Below, piece by piece: positions 29,528 to 36,997 of a stretch of DNA of 64,000 nt. The stretch spans positions 618,501 to 682,500 of the forward strand of contig NZ_AP018818.1 in NCBI RefSeq assembly GCF_024349785.1, in the 5' to 3' direction. The DNA is from Sphingomonas bisphenolicum. GTDB taxonomy: Bacteria; Pseudomonadota; Alphaproteobacteria; Sphingomonadales; Sphingomonadaceae. The notes beneath the pieces are model-generated. The model was not told where the DNA came from and did no database searches. It saw nothing but the letters and a program-made list of their open reading frames with translations. The position numbers and the translations under genes are program-made. Numbering within the stretch: position 1 is the first letter of the stretch; each line of letters opens with the position of its first letter.

Positions 29528-29560
29528 TTATCAATAAACGAATAATAGTTCTAATTAGAG
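29528..29560. promoter_or_regulatory. putative TetR operator, copy A
   Basis: TTATCAATAA is followed by AATAATAG-TTCTAATT (29541-29556) and AGAG. The TTCTAATTAGAG part is a near-palindrome. The same core occurs in front of the tetR gene and the receptor gene of this locus. It ends 40 bases before the MFS start codon. Confidence 0.6.
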
Positions 29561-29599
29561 ATGACTATGAGTCGTCCGATGTAGAGGAGCCGAAGCGCG

Positions 29600-30826
29600 G
29601 TGCGTTCATTGATCGATTTTTTCCGACGCCTCACGCTGGTTCCGCAAGGGATCACCATCGTTGCTGCCGGCTTCTTGCCGGTATTCGCGATCGTATCGAT
29701 GTTTCCCGCCATCCCGGCCATCATCGACCATTTTGCTGGCGATCCTGACGCCCGGTGGAAAGTGCCGATGATGGTGTCTGCGCCCGGCCTCACCATCGCG
29801 CTGATTGCGCCTTTCGCGGGCTTCTTCGTGGATCGCTTCGGCCGCCGCCGCCTGCTGATCGGCGCGACGCTGCTTTACGGTGTCGTCGGCACCGCCCCTT
29901 TCTTCCTCGACGGTCTTAACGCGCTGATCGTTTGCCGATTGCTATTGGGCGTCGCGGAAGCGGCGATCCTGACCAGCGTCAACACATTGATCGCCGATTA
30001 TTGGGACGATCGTGGCCGCAAGGACTGGCTCTTTCTGCAAGGCGTCTGCGGTCCCTTTCTGGCGTCCGGGGTCATCCTGCTCTCTGGCGCGGCGTCCTCG
30101 ATCCGCTGGAACAGCATCTTTCTGGTCTATGCCGTCGCGTTTCCGATCTTTCTTGCGATGATCGCCTGGTTGCACGAACCGCGTCGCGCCGATGGCGCCA
30201 CCATCGCCGATATCACGCAAAAGGAAAAAGCGCCCGCCACACGCTTCCCTACCGCATCGATCGCGCTGATCGGGGTCGTGACGCTGGTCGCATCGGCACT
30301 TTATTATGTATTCATCATCAGCGGCTCACTGGCCTGGCGCGAAGTCGGCGTCATGGACCCGGCGCGTATCGGCCAATTGACCGCCATTCCCAGCCTGTTC
30401 GTCATTCTGGGCGCGCTGATCTTCCGTCTGATGGGCAATATGTCCCACAAGGTGAAGCTCGCCACTGTCTTCGGCCTGCTCGGCGTTGGGCTCGCGGGCA
30501 TCGGGCTGGCGCCCGACTGGCGCTGGCTGACCGCGGCGCTCATCGTGCAACAGACAGGCGCGGGCATGGCCGTCGCCACGATCATCCTCTGGGCGCAAAG
30601 CATGTTGCCCTTCGAACATCGTGGTCGTGGCATGGGTATATGGACCGCCTGTTTCTTCTTCGGTCAGTTCTCCAGTCCCTGGCTGGTGCACCAGGCCGAA
30701 AATCTCGTCGGAACCATGCAGGGCGCCTTCCTTGCAGCGGGTCTGGTAGGCGTCATTGCCGCCTTCATCATCGGACTGGTGCGTTCGACACACACCCCGG
30801 CCCCCTCCATCGCTCCAGCGGAGTAA
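29600..30826 (+). CDS. MFS transporter
   Basis: 408 aa from a GTG start with GAGGAG 10 bases upstream. About 12 transmembrane segments. The conserved loop GFFVDRFGRRRLL (between helices 2 and 3) and RLLLGVAEAAILT (helix 4) are MFS motifs. First gene of the operon that encodes the C-glycoside-cleaving pair, with 3 bases to the next gene. It probably carries the glycoside or its aglycone across the inner membrane; substrate assignment is by context only. Confidence 0.87.
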   Translation: MRSLIDFFRRLTLVPQGITIVAAGFLPVFAIVSMFPAIPAIIDHFAGDPDARWKVPMMVSAPGLTIALIAPFAGFFVDRFGRRRLLIGATLLYGVVGTAPFFLDGLNALIVCRLLLGVAEAAILTSVNTLIADYWDDRGRKDWLFLQGVCGPFLASGVILLSGAASSIRWNSIFLVYAVAFPIFLAMIAWLHEPRRADGATIADITQKEKAPATRFPTASIALIGVVTLVASALYYVFIISGSLAWREVGVMDPARIGQLTAIPSLFVILGALIFRLMGNMSHKVKLATVFGLLGVGLAGIGLAPDWRWLTAALIVQQTGAGMAVATIILWAQSMLPFEHRGRGMGIWTACFFFGQFSSPWLVHQAENLVGTMQGAFLAAGLVGVIAAFIIGLVRSTHTPAPSIAPAE

Positions 30827-30829
30827 TTT

Positions 30830-31840
30830 ATGACAATCGACATCAAACGGGGCGTCAGCCTCTACAGCTTCCAGCACGAGACCTTTCAGGGCAAGATGAG
30901 CCTTGAGGATTGTTTCAAGACCTGCGCCGACATGGGCGCGCTGGGCATCGAAATCATCGGCGAACAGACCTTTTGGGGCTGGCCCGAAGCGACTGTCGAT
31001 GAAACGAAGATCGACGAATGGCATGCGCTCATCAAAAAGTATGACGCGACCGCCGTCAGCCATGACTTCATGCTCGATTATAAGCGTTACAAGGGCACGA
31101 TGATGGCCTTTGACGAGCAGGTCGCCAGCGTGAAGAAGGACATCGACTTCGGCGCGCGTTTGGGCATGAAATATATCCGTGCGCTCGTGTCGATCGCCCC
31201 GGAAGTTCTGGTCGCGGCCGCGCCCTATGCCGAAGAAAAGGACATCAAGATCCTGATCGAAGTGCACGCGCCGCTGCATTTCGACCATCCCTGGATCATC
31301 CGTCACGCCGAAGCCTTCGAGAAATCGGGATCGGACGCGCTGGGCTTCCTGCCCGACATGGGCATGTTCCTGTTCAAGTTCCCGCCCGTGTGGAAGGAAC
31401 GCTTCATCCGCAACGGGGTGCCGCAGAAGATCGCCGACTATATCGAGACCGCCTATGAGGACCGCGTGCTGTCCGAATATGTGATCCTGAACGTGCGCGA
31501 GATGGGTGGCGAAGGTCCGTCGCTGGGCATGGCCGAAACGCTGCGCCATAATGCCGCGTACGAGCCGAAGCGGATGCTTGACTTCATGCACCGCATCCAC
31601 AACGTCCATGGCAAATTCTACCAGATGGACGAAAATCTGGTCGAGCCTTCGATCCCCTATGACGAGATCGTCAAGGTGCTCAAGCAGGGCGGCTACAAGG
31701 GCTATATCTGCTCCGAATATGAAGGCAATCGCTGGATCGAGGATGCGTATGAGGTCGATTCCGTCGAACAGGTCCGCCGTCAGCAGGAAATGCTGAAAGG
31801 CCTGATTGGCGAACCCACCCCCACCGCTATCGCAGCCTGA
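30830..31840 (+). CDS. C-glycoside deglycosidase alpha subunit-like TIM-barrel protein (sugar phosphate isomerase/epimerase family)
   Basis: 336 aa, TIM barrel of the xylose-isomerase-like/AP-endonuclease-2 superfamily. Length, the GVSLYSFQHET start and the immediate downstream DUF6379-type gene match the DgpC/CarC subunit of C-glycoside deglycosidases. These cleave the C-C bond between a 3-keto sugar and an aromatic aglycone (puerarin, carminic acid, flavone C-glucosides), using a divalent metal. Candidate metal ligands by spacing are E144, D176, H260 and E296 (SEYEG). It begins 3 bases after the MFS stop. The alternative is a simple sugar isomerase; the partner gene makes deglycosidase more likely. 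The substrate aglycone cannot be named. Confidence 0.8.
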   Translation: MTIDIKRGVSLYSFQHETFQGKMSLEDCFKTCADMGALGIEIIGEQTFWGWPEATVDETKIDEWHALIKKYDATAVSHDFMLDYKRYKGTMMAFDEQVASVKKDIDFGARLGMKYIRALVSIAPEVLVAAAPYAEEKDIKILIEVHAPLHFDHPWIIRHAEAFEKSGSDALGFLPDMGMFLFKFPPVWKERFIRNGVPQKIADYIETAYEDRVLSEYVILNVREMGGEGPSLGMAETLRHNAAYEPKRMLDFMHRIHNVHGKFYQMDENLVEPSIPYDEIVKVLKQGGYKGYICSEYEGNRWIEDAYEVDSVEQVRRQQEMLKGLIGEPTPTAIAA

Positions 31841-31852
31841 GGAAATACGACC

Positions 31853-32245
31853 ATGTTCGACAAGATGATGCTGTGTGACGAAGGCCTTGAAAATATCGTC
31901 GAAAATGGCGAGACGACCGGCTTTTCGCTGCTTGCCCGCCTGCCCTATTACCGTGGCCTTGGCCTTTCGATGATCGAGGATATCGGCCTTGGCGTCGATG
32001 GTGAACCGGTAGCGCGCGAGGACGTTCGCTTTTCGGTCCGTGGCCGTAGCTGGACGCTGGACGAGTTGGAGACCGTCTATGACGATCGTTGGAACTTCGG
32101 CGAGAAGGCGACGGTGATCGTCAAGCGTCCCGGCGGCCTGACGCCCGGCGCGCACAAGATCGATATCGCGGTGCGGATGCGCGTGTCCTATCTGCCCTTC
32201 GTTCCCACGACCAAAACGAGTCGCGAACTGCAACTCGCGGCCTGA
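31853..32245 (+). CDS. C-glycoside deglycosidase beta subunit (DUF6379-type)
   Basis: 130 aa, 12 bases after the alpha gene with GAGGA as ribosome site. The motif set SLLARLPYYRGLGLSMIE, a short WNFGEKATV segment, GGLTPGAHKIDI and MRVSYLPF matches the small beta-sandwich subunit (DgpB/CarB) that caps the TIM-barrel subunit in C-glycoside deglycosidases. This family is narrow and almost always adjacent to the alpha subunit, so it is the strongest single marker for C-glycoside cleavage here. It has no known activity without its partner. Confidence 0.85.
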   Translation: MFDKMMLCDEGLENIVENGETTGFSLLARLPYYRGLGLSMIEDIGLGVDGEPVAREDVRFSVRGRSWTLDELETVYDDRWNFGEKATVIVKRPGGLTPGAHKIDIAVRMRVSYLPFVPTTKTSRELQLAA

Positions 32246-32337
32246 TCTGTGAACGGCATGGCGGCGCACGACGCCGCCATGCCGACTTGCGCACCCCATG
32301 CGGGTTGGGCGCGAAAAATCATAAAAGGGAGAGAGAG

Positions 32338-33276
32338 ATGATCCGACGTCCATCATGGCGTTCGGCCTGCATGACGCTGGCCTTGCTTTGCGCCGTACCG
32401 CAGATCGCCCAGGCGCAGGCGGAAAATGCGGTGCAGAAATTCAGTTTCGCACCCACATCACCTCCCTCTCAGGCTAATGAGATTCCCTTGCGCACGGGGC
32501 CGCAAGCTCCCGATGTTCCGGCAGAAAACTGGTTTTTGATGAATGGCGAGTTGAACGTGCGCAACGTATCGGCCGCGACCCTGACCCCTTTCCTGCCAAG
32601 CCCGGATAAAGCGACCGGCACCGCCGTCATCGTCGCACCGGGCGGCGGCTTCCTTGGCCTCGCCATGGAAACGGAGGGCTTTGCCGTTGCGCGCTGGCTG
32701 GCCGATCATGGCATTGCGGCCTTCGTTCTCAAATATCGGCTTGTGCCTACGCCCGCAGACTTTGGTGTCTACACGACCGAGTTGAGGGCTGCCTTCAGTG
32801 GCAAGCCGACCGGCGTGCGCCCACCACAAGACACGCCAGCCTATGCGCGCGACGATGGACTGGCCGCGCTTGCTCTGGTTCGGTCGCGGGCAAAGGAATG
32901 GCGGATAGATCCCGCCCGTGTCGGCATGATGGGTTTTTCCGCCGGCGCCTTTACGACAATCGTCACGACGCTGAGCGCAAAGCCGGGCGAACGCCCTGCC
33001 TTCATCGCGCCGATCTACGGCCGCCTGACGACGCGCGAGGTGCCCGCCGATGCGCCGCCCATGTATGCGGTGCTGGCAGCGGACGATCATTTCTTCGCCA
33101 GTCAGGGTTTCGGCCTGATCGATGGCTGGTTGCAGGCAAAGCGCCCGGTCGAGTTCCATCTGTACCAGAATGGTGGCCATGGCTTCGGACTGGGCCGCCC
33201 AGACACGACCAGCAACGGCTGGATTGAGGGGTTCAAGAACTGGCTGACCGTCAACAAACTGTTGGGACAACGTTGA
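32338..33276 (+). CDS. exported alpha/beta hydrolase, BD-FAE / acetyl-esterase-like
   Basis: 312 aa from ATG at 32338 (GGGAGAGAGAG upstream). The signal peptide is about 1-27 (cleavage after AQA), so it is periplasmic. Catalytic pattern: GGGFLGL oxyanion region, GFSAGA nucleophile elbow, D in ADDHFF and H in GGHGFG. It is clearly paralogous to the gene at 49441. Family members remove acetyl or feruloyl groups from sugars. A role in de-acylating acylated glycosides before uptake is plausible but is inference. Confidence 0.82.
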   Translation: MIRRPSWRSACMTLALLCAVPQIAQAQAENAVQKFSFAPTSPPSQANEIPLRTGPQAPDVPAENWFLMNGELNVRNVSAATLTPFLPSPDKATGTAVIVAPGGGFLGLAMETEGFAVARWLADHGIAAFVLKYRLVPTPADFGVYTTELRAAFSGKPTGVRPPQDTPAYARDDGLAALALVRSRAKEWRIDPARVGMMGFSAGAFTTIVTTLSAKPGERPAFIAPIYGRLTTREVPADAPPMYAVLAADDHFFASQGFGLIDGWLQAKRPVEFHLYQNGGHGFGLGRPDTTSNGWIEGFKNWLTVNKLLGQR

Positions 33277-33309
33277 GGCATCGCCACTTCTGAGGGGGAA
33301 AGGACGAAC

Positions 33310-33921
33310 ATGCTCCGAATGTCACGTATGGAAGGGCTGGGATCACGGGCTCATCCTTTTGCTTTGCCCGATACAAATGGCCGGATCACGACGCTGGATG
33401 ATTTTTCCGGCTCGCCTGCCTTGCTTGTGGCGTTCATCTGCAACCATTGCCCCTTCGTGCTGCACCTGATCGAGCAGTTTGCATCTTTCGCAAAGGACTA
33501 TGCGCCGCGTGGCCTAGCGACGGTAGCCATTTCGTCCAATGACCCGGGCGAATATGCGGAGGATGATGTCGCCCATATGGCGCAGTTCGTAACGGACCAT
33601 GGCCTGACCTTTCCCTATCTTCACGACGAAAATCAGGATGTCGCGCTGGCTTATGGCGCGATCTGCACGCCGGATTTTTTCCTGTTCGGGCCGGATCGCA
33701 CGCTCTTCTATGCAGGCCAGTTCGATTCCAGCAGGCCCAAGATCGATCGACCGCCGGTCCCCGGCTTGCCGCCGCTGCGCACCGACCTGCCCGTGACGGG
33801 CGATGACATGCGCGTGGCCGTCGATGCGCTCCTTGCCGGACGCCCTGCCCCCCAACCCCAACGCGCAAGCGCCGGATGCAGCATCAAATGGCGTGAGGAT
33901 CGCGAACCATCATGGGCATGA
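33310..33921 (+). CDS. thioredoxin-fold redoxin (AhpC/TSA-like)
   Basis: 203 aa. After a short N-terminus, AHPFALPD starts the redoxin fold and the active-site region reads FICNHCPFV, with two cysteines separated by N-H (CxxC). No signal peptide. Proteins with this CNHCPF motif are widespread single-domain thioredoxin-like proteins. It sits within the C-glycoside operon, 33 bases after the esterase, and its 3' end overlaps the next gene by 10 bases. Role in the pathway unknown. Confidence 0.78.
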   Translation: MLRMSRMEGLGSRAHPFALPDTNGRITTLDDFSGSPALLVAFICNHCPFVLHLIEQFASFAKDYAPRGLATVAISSNDPGEYAEDDVAHMAQFVTDHGLTFPYLHDENQDVALAYGAICTPDFFLFGPDRTLFYAGQFDSSRPKIDRPPVPGLPPLRTDLPVTGDDMRVAVDALLAGRPAPQPQRASAGCSIKWREDREPSWA

Positions 33922-34424
33922 CGCAGGAACTATGGCTCGCCCCGGCGGCTGTCCAGCTTCAGGAAAGCGGGCCTGACTGGCTGGATGTCGTGGACGATAA
34001 GGACTGGTCGAACGGCGGCGGCTTTCATCGCGGCTTTTCGTCCAGTTTTCGTGTCCGCCCGGAACGCAAGGTCTGGTTCCACTTCCCGTTCCAGCTACCG
34101 ACAGGCGGCGTAGTCGATCAAGTCTCGCTGCTCTGGGAAACCGAAGAAGGCGCCTGCATCAGTTGGGTCTGCGTGCATCATGGTGGTATGCATCGCCAGC
34201 ATGTGTGCGAACCCAACACACCGCTGACGGGCACGCCGGAACCGTTCGATCCACCGGAATTGTGGCGGCAATTCTACCCTGCATCGAACCGACTGCGCAC
34301 CGACCTGCCGGTCGCTCCGGTCATCGAGACGCGATTTGGTTTCCAGCTGTGCGTGCAGGTGGATGGTCCAGGCGTGGTGCGCTTTTATGGTGCCGGACTG
34401 CGCTTCACCGCATCCGGCGGCTAA
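33912..34424 (+). CDS. conserved-looking hypothetical protein
   Basis: 170 aa with no recognised domain. It is rich in W, F and P with beta-strand-like segments (KVWFHFPFQLP, SLLWETEEGACISW, FGFQLCVQVDGPG), suggesting a beta-sandwich. No signal peptide or membrane segment. It is translationally coupled to the redoxin (10-base overlap) and is the last gene before the convergent tetR. Confidence 0.62.
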   Translation: MGMTQELWLAPAAVQLQESGPDWLDVVDDKDWSNGGGFHRGFSSSFRVRPERKVWFHFPFQLPTGGVVDQVSLLWETEEGACISWVCVHHGGMHRQHVCEPNTPLTGTPEPFDPPELWRQFYPASNRLRTDLPVAPVIETRFGFQLCVQVDGPGVVRFYGAGLRFTASGG

Positions 34425-34436
34425 CGCACCGTCGCA

Positions 34437-35120
34437 TCAGGGCGCGGGCGCGCGCAGGAAAGCTGCACACATGATCGCCAAATCTTCCTTCAGCTCGTCC
34501 CAATTGCCCTGATTGGCCGCTTCCGGTGACGATCCGAGGCCCAGAAACCGCGCGAGCGTGTAATAGATCATCCTGAAGGCATTGCCGACGAGGCGATTAT
34601 GGTCGGGGCGGCCAAATTCGCTGGAGTAGCGCAACATCTGCGTTTCGGCCTGCTCCGTCAGTTTCTCTGCTGAACTGCGACCGAGCGCAGAAATAGAGTC
34701 ATCGTAAATGGCCCGGAACATGATGGGGCGCAGGACCGGGCTATAGCGCTTGAGCAATTCCGCATAGGAATCGACAAAGAGCTGCGCGAATTCGTCAAGA
34801 CTGACGGCCTTGTCGCTGATGTTTTTCATCAGCGCATCTTGCTCCTCACCGATTTCGGCGAGAACGCGACCATGTACGGCACGGATAAGATCATCCTTGC
34901 TGTCGAACCGCAGATAGATCGACCCGATCGAAACTTTGCCCGCCTTGGCCACTTCAGTCAGCGTGAAATCATCATTTCCACGCTTCACCATCAGCTTTTC
35001 GGCAGCCTTCAGCATGCGCTCATAGGAGGCGCGACTACGCCCCTGCTGAGGTACGCGACTGGCCTCTGCCGGGCTGGAAATAGAATCATTCTTCGACTTG
35101 GCGGTTGACACTGGGGGCAT
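34437..35120 (-). CDS. TetR-family regulator of the C-glycoside locus
   Basis: 227 aa. The N-terminal helix-turn-helix (about 28-75) carries RSRASYERMLKAAEKLM, FTLTEVAKAGKVSIGSIYLRF split by family positions, and KDDLIRA. The ligand domain follows. It sits between the two plus-strand operons, opposite the second. A shared motif occurs 8-40 bases upstream of its own ATG and in front of the two other transcription units, so autorepression plus control of the regulon is likely. Confidence 0.87.
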   Translation of the reverse strand: MPPVSTAKSKNDSISSPAEASRVPQQGRSRASYERMLKAAEKLMVKRGNDDFTLTEVAKAGKVSIGSIYLRFDSKDDLIRAVHGRVLAEIGEEQDALMKNISDKAVSLDEFAQLFVDSYAELLKRYSPVLRPIMFRAIYDDSISALGRSSAEKLTEQAETQMLRYSSEFGRPDHNRLVGNAFRMIYYTLARFLGLGSSPEAANQGNWDELKEDLAIMCAAFLRAPAP

Positions 35121-35127
35121 GTTGACC

Positions 35128-35160
35128 TTATCAATAATGAGAACATTGGTTCTAATTGAG
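35128..35160. promoter_or_regulatory. putative TetR operator, copy B
   Basis: TTATCAATAA is followed by AATGAGAAC-ATTG-GTTCTAATT (35136-35157), an imperfect palindrome with 8 of 9 pairs. It lies in the divergent region between tetR (ATG at 35120) and the monooxygenase operon (ATG at 35237) and shares AACATTGG-TTCTAATT with copies at 29541 and 46334. Confidence 0.65.
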
Positions 35161-35236
35161 CCTTAGTCTGACGGCTTTGGCCGAGAATGTAAATAAGCTG
35201 TCAAAAGTGCGCCAAAGGGCAGCGATGGAGGGGATA

Positions 35237-36352
35237 ATGCGCTTTTCTGTGTTTCTGAACGCTCGTTCGATGGCTGCCGAAGAGGATCGCAAGTTGATCC
35301 AGGATCTGACCGCGCACGCCACCCAGGCCGAAAAACTGGGCTTCGACGCGATCTTCATGCCGGACCATCATTTCAACGGCTATATGCCGATCGCGTCCGA
35401 CAGCTTCATGTTCGCGTCCTATCTGGCCGCCAAGCTGCCACGAATGCATTTCGGCTTCTCCGTCGTCTCCGTGCCGTTACACCATCCCGTGCGCTTCGTC
35501 GAGAGGATCAACATTCTCGACCAGTTGACCGATGGGAAGCTGCTGGTGGGCGTCGGCAGCGGCACGACGCCCGAAGAGATGATCGGCTTTGGCGTCAACT
35601 ACAAGGAAGCCGGCCAGGTTTCGGAGAACAACCTCGCCCTTGCCGAGCAACTCTGGGCCAAGGCTATGGAAGATCCGGCGATCGAGATCGACAATGGTCC
35701 GCACAAGGGCCGCGTGCTTCAGCGCATCGCACCGGCGCAATATTCGCCCCGCCACGCCCGCCTGATGCCCGTCGCCATGAAAGAAGCCAGTGCCCGTCGC
35801 GCCGCCGAAAATGGCTGGCCCGCCTTCATTCCCGCCTTCACTCCGCCCCAGATCGGCGGCACCGAACCGATGAAGCATGTCGCCAAATATTTCAGCGTCT
35901 ATCGCCAGATGCTGGACGAGGCTGGCCATTCGCCGGAAGTCATCGCCAGTGCGCTCGATTGGACAACCCATACCTACCAATGTGTCCATGTCGCCGAAAC
36001 CGACGGGCAGGCGCGCGAGGAACTGGAAGTGATATTGCGTTCCTACCAGGACGCGATCGAACGAGAGGCCGAATTCAACGCGCGCGCGGAATCCGATTCC
36101 GCGAACAAGAAGACCGATCGCACACCCAATGCCCTAACCGAGGACTGGATCGGCACATGGTGCCTTTACGGTTCACCCGAAACGATTGTCGAGCATCTCA
36201 AGCCCTATGAGGAACTGGGGATCGGCAACATCCTGTGCGGCACGACGACCGGACCGCTGACGGAAGAACGGTTGCGTCTGGGCGACCAGACGTTGCGCCT
36301 GCTGTCGGAAAAGGTGATGCCCGCGTTCAAGGCGACCGAACCCGCCGAATGA
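35237..36352 (+). CDS. LLM-class flavin-dependent monooxygenase
   Basis: 371 aa from ATG at 35237 (GGAGG 5 bases upstream). Bacterial luciferase-like TIM barrel: FDAIFMPDHHFNGYMP, RMHFGFSVVSVPLHHP and KLLVGVGSGT blocks are characteristic. Such enzymes use reduced flavin from a partner reductase; an NADPH-dependent FMN reductase follows 57 bases downstream. They hydroxylate or cleave aromatic and sulfur compounds. Here it is a good candidate for ring hydroxylation of the aglycone ahead of the extradiol dioxygenase. Confidence 0.85.
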   Translation: MRFSVFLNARSMAAEEDRKLIQDLTAHATQAEKLGFDAIFMPDHHFNGYMPIASDSFMFASYLAAKLPRMHFGFSVVSVPLHHPVRFVERINILDQLTDGKLLVGVGSGTTPEEMIGFGVNYKEAGQVSENNLALAEQLWAKAMEDPAIEIDNGPHKGRVLQRIAPAQYSPRHARLMPVAMKEASARRAAENGWPAFIPAFTPPQIGGTEPMKHVAKYFSVYRQMLDEAGHSPEVIASALDWTTHTYQCVHVAETDGQAREELEVILRSYQDAIEREAEFNARAESDSANKKTDRTPNALTEDWIGTWCLYGSPETIVEHLKPYEELGIGNILCGTTTGPLTEERLRLGDQTLRLLSEKVMPAFKATEPAE

Positions 36353-36409
36353 GTTGATGATGAGCGCGGCCCATCAGAAGGCCGCGCCATTCTATAAAAG
36401 GAGTGCGAT

Positions 36410-36997
36410 ATGTCGGGTTCTTCCTCGCCCCGCGCCAAGCGGATCGTCGGCCTTGGCGGCACCTTCCGTCAGGCGTCCTCCAGCGAACGGCTCGTGCGCG
36501 CCGTTCTGGCGGAGTGCGAGGCGATGGGCGCGCAAACGATCATGTTCGATGGTCCCGCCCTTGCCCGGCTGCCGCATTACAGCCCCGAACAGCCTGGCCG
36601 TTCGGATGAGGAAACAGCGCTCGTCGATGCCGTTCGCAATGCCGACGGCATCGTCATCGGCAGCCCCGGCTATCATGGCGGCTATTCGGGTCTGGTAAAG
36701 AACGCGGTCGACCTGCTGGAGGATCTGCGTTCCGACGACCGCGTCTATTTCGACGGATGCCCGGTCGGTCTGGTCGTAACGGCAGCCGGTTGGCAGGCAT
36801 GCGGCACCACCCTTTCCGCGCTGCGCGACGTGATTCATGCGATGCGCGGATGGCCGACCCCGGTCGGCGTGGCCGTAAATTCCGTTGAACAACGTCCGTT
36901 CGGACCGGACGGCACGCTGAGCGATGAAGGCATCGCACGGGCGGTCCGCGCGCAGGCGCAGCAGATCATGTATTTTTCCATGGAACCAGCATCATGA
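36410..36997 (+). CDS. NADPH-dependent FMN reductase
   Basis: 195 aa, flavodoxin-like fold. The phosphate-binding loop is GGTFRQASSSERL (about 16-28), and GSPGYHGGYSGLVKNAVDLLE is the flavin-binding signature. It starts with AGGAG 6 bases upstream and overlaps the GH3 gene start by 4 bases. Probably supplies FMNH2 to the upstream monooxygenase as a two-component system. Confidence 0.88.
   Translation: MSGSSSPRAKRIVGLGGTFRQASSSERLVRAVLAECEAMGAQTIMFDGPALARLPHYSPEQPGRSDEETALVDAVRNADGIVIGSPGYHGGYSGLVKNAVDLLEDLRSDDRVYFDGCPVGLVVTAAGWQACGTTLSALRDVIHAMRGWPTPVGVAVNSVEQRPFGPDGTLSDEGIARAVRAQAQQIMYFSMEPAS

Noticed and set aside
30326..32356. A 676-codon open frame on the minus strand
   Set aside because: It lies antisense to the MFS transporter, deglycosidase alpha and beta genes, whose motifs, spacing and ribosome sites are convincing. 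High-G+C codon bias creates such long antisense frames.
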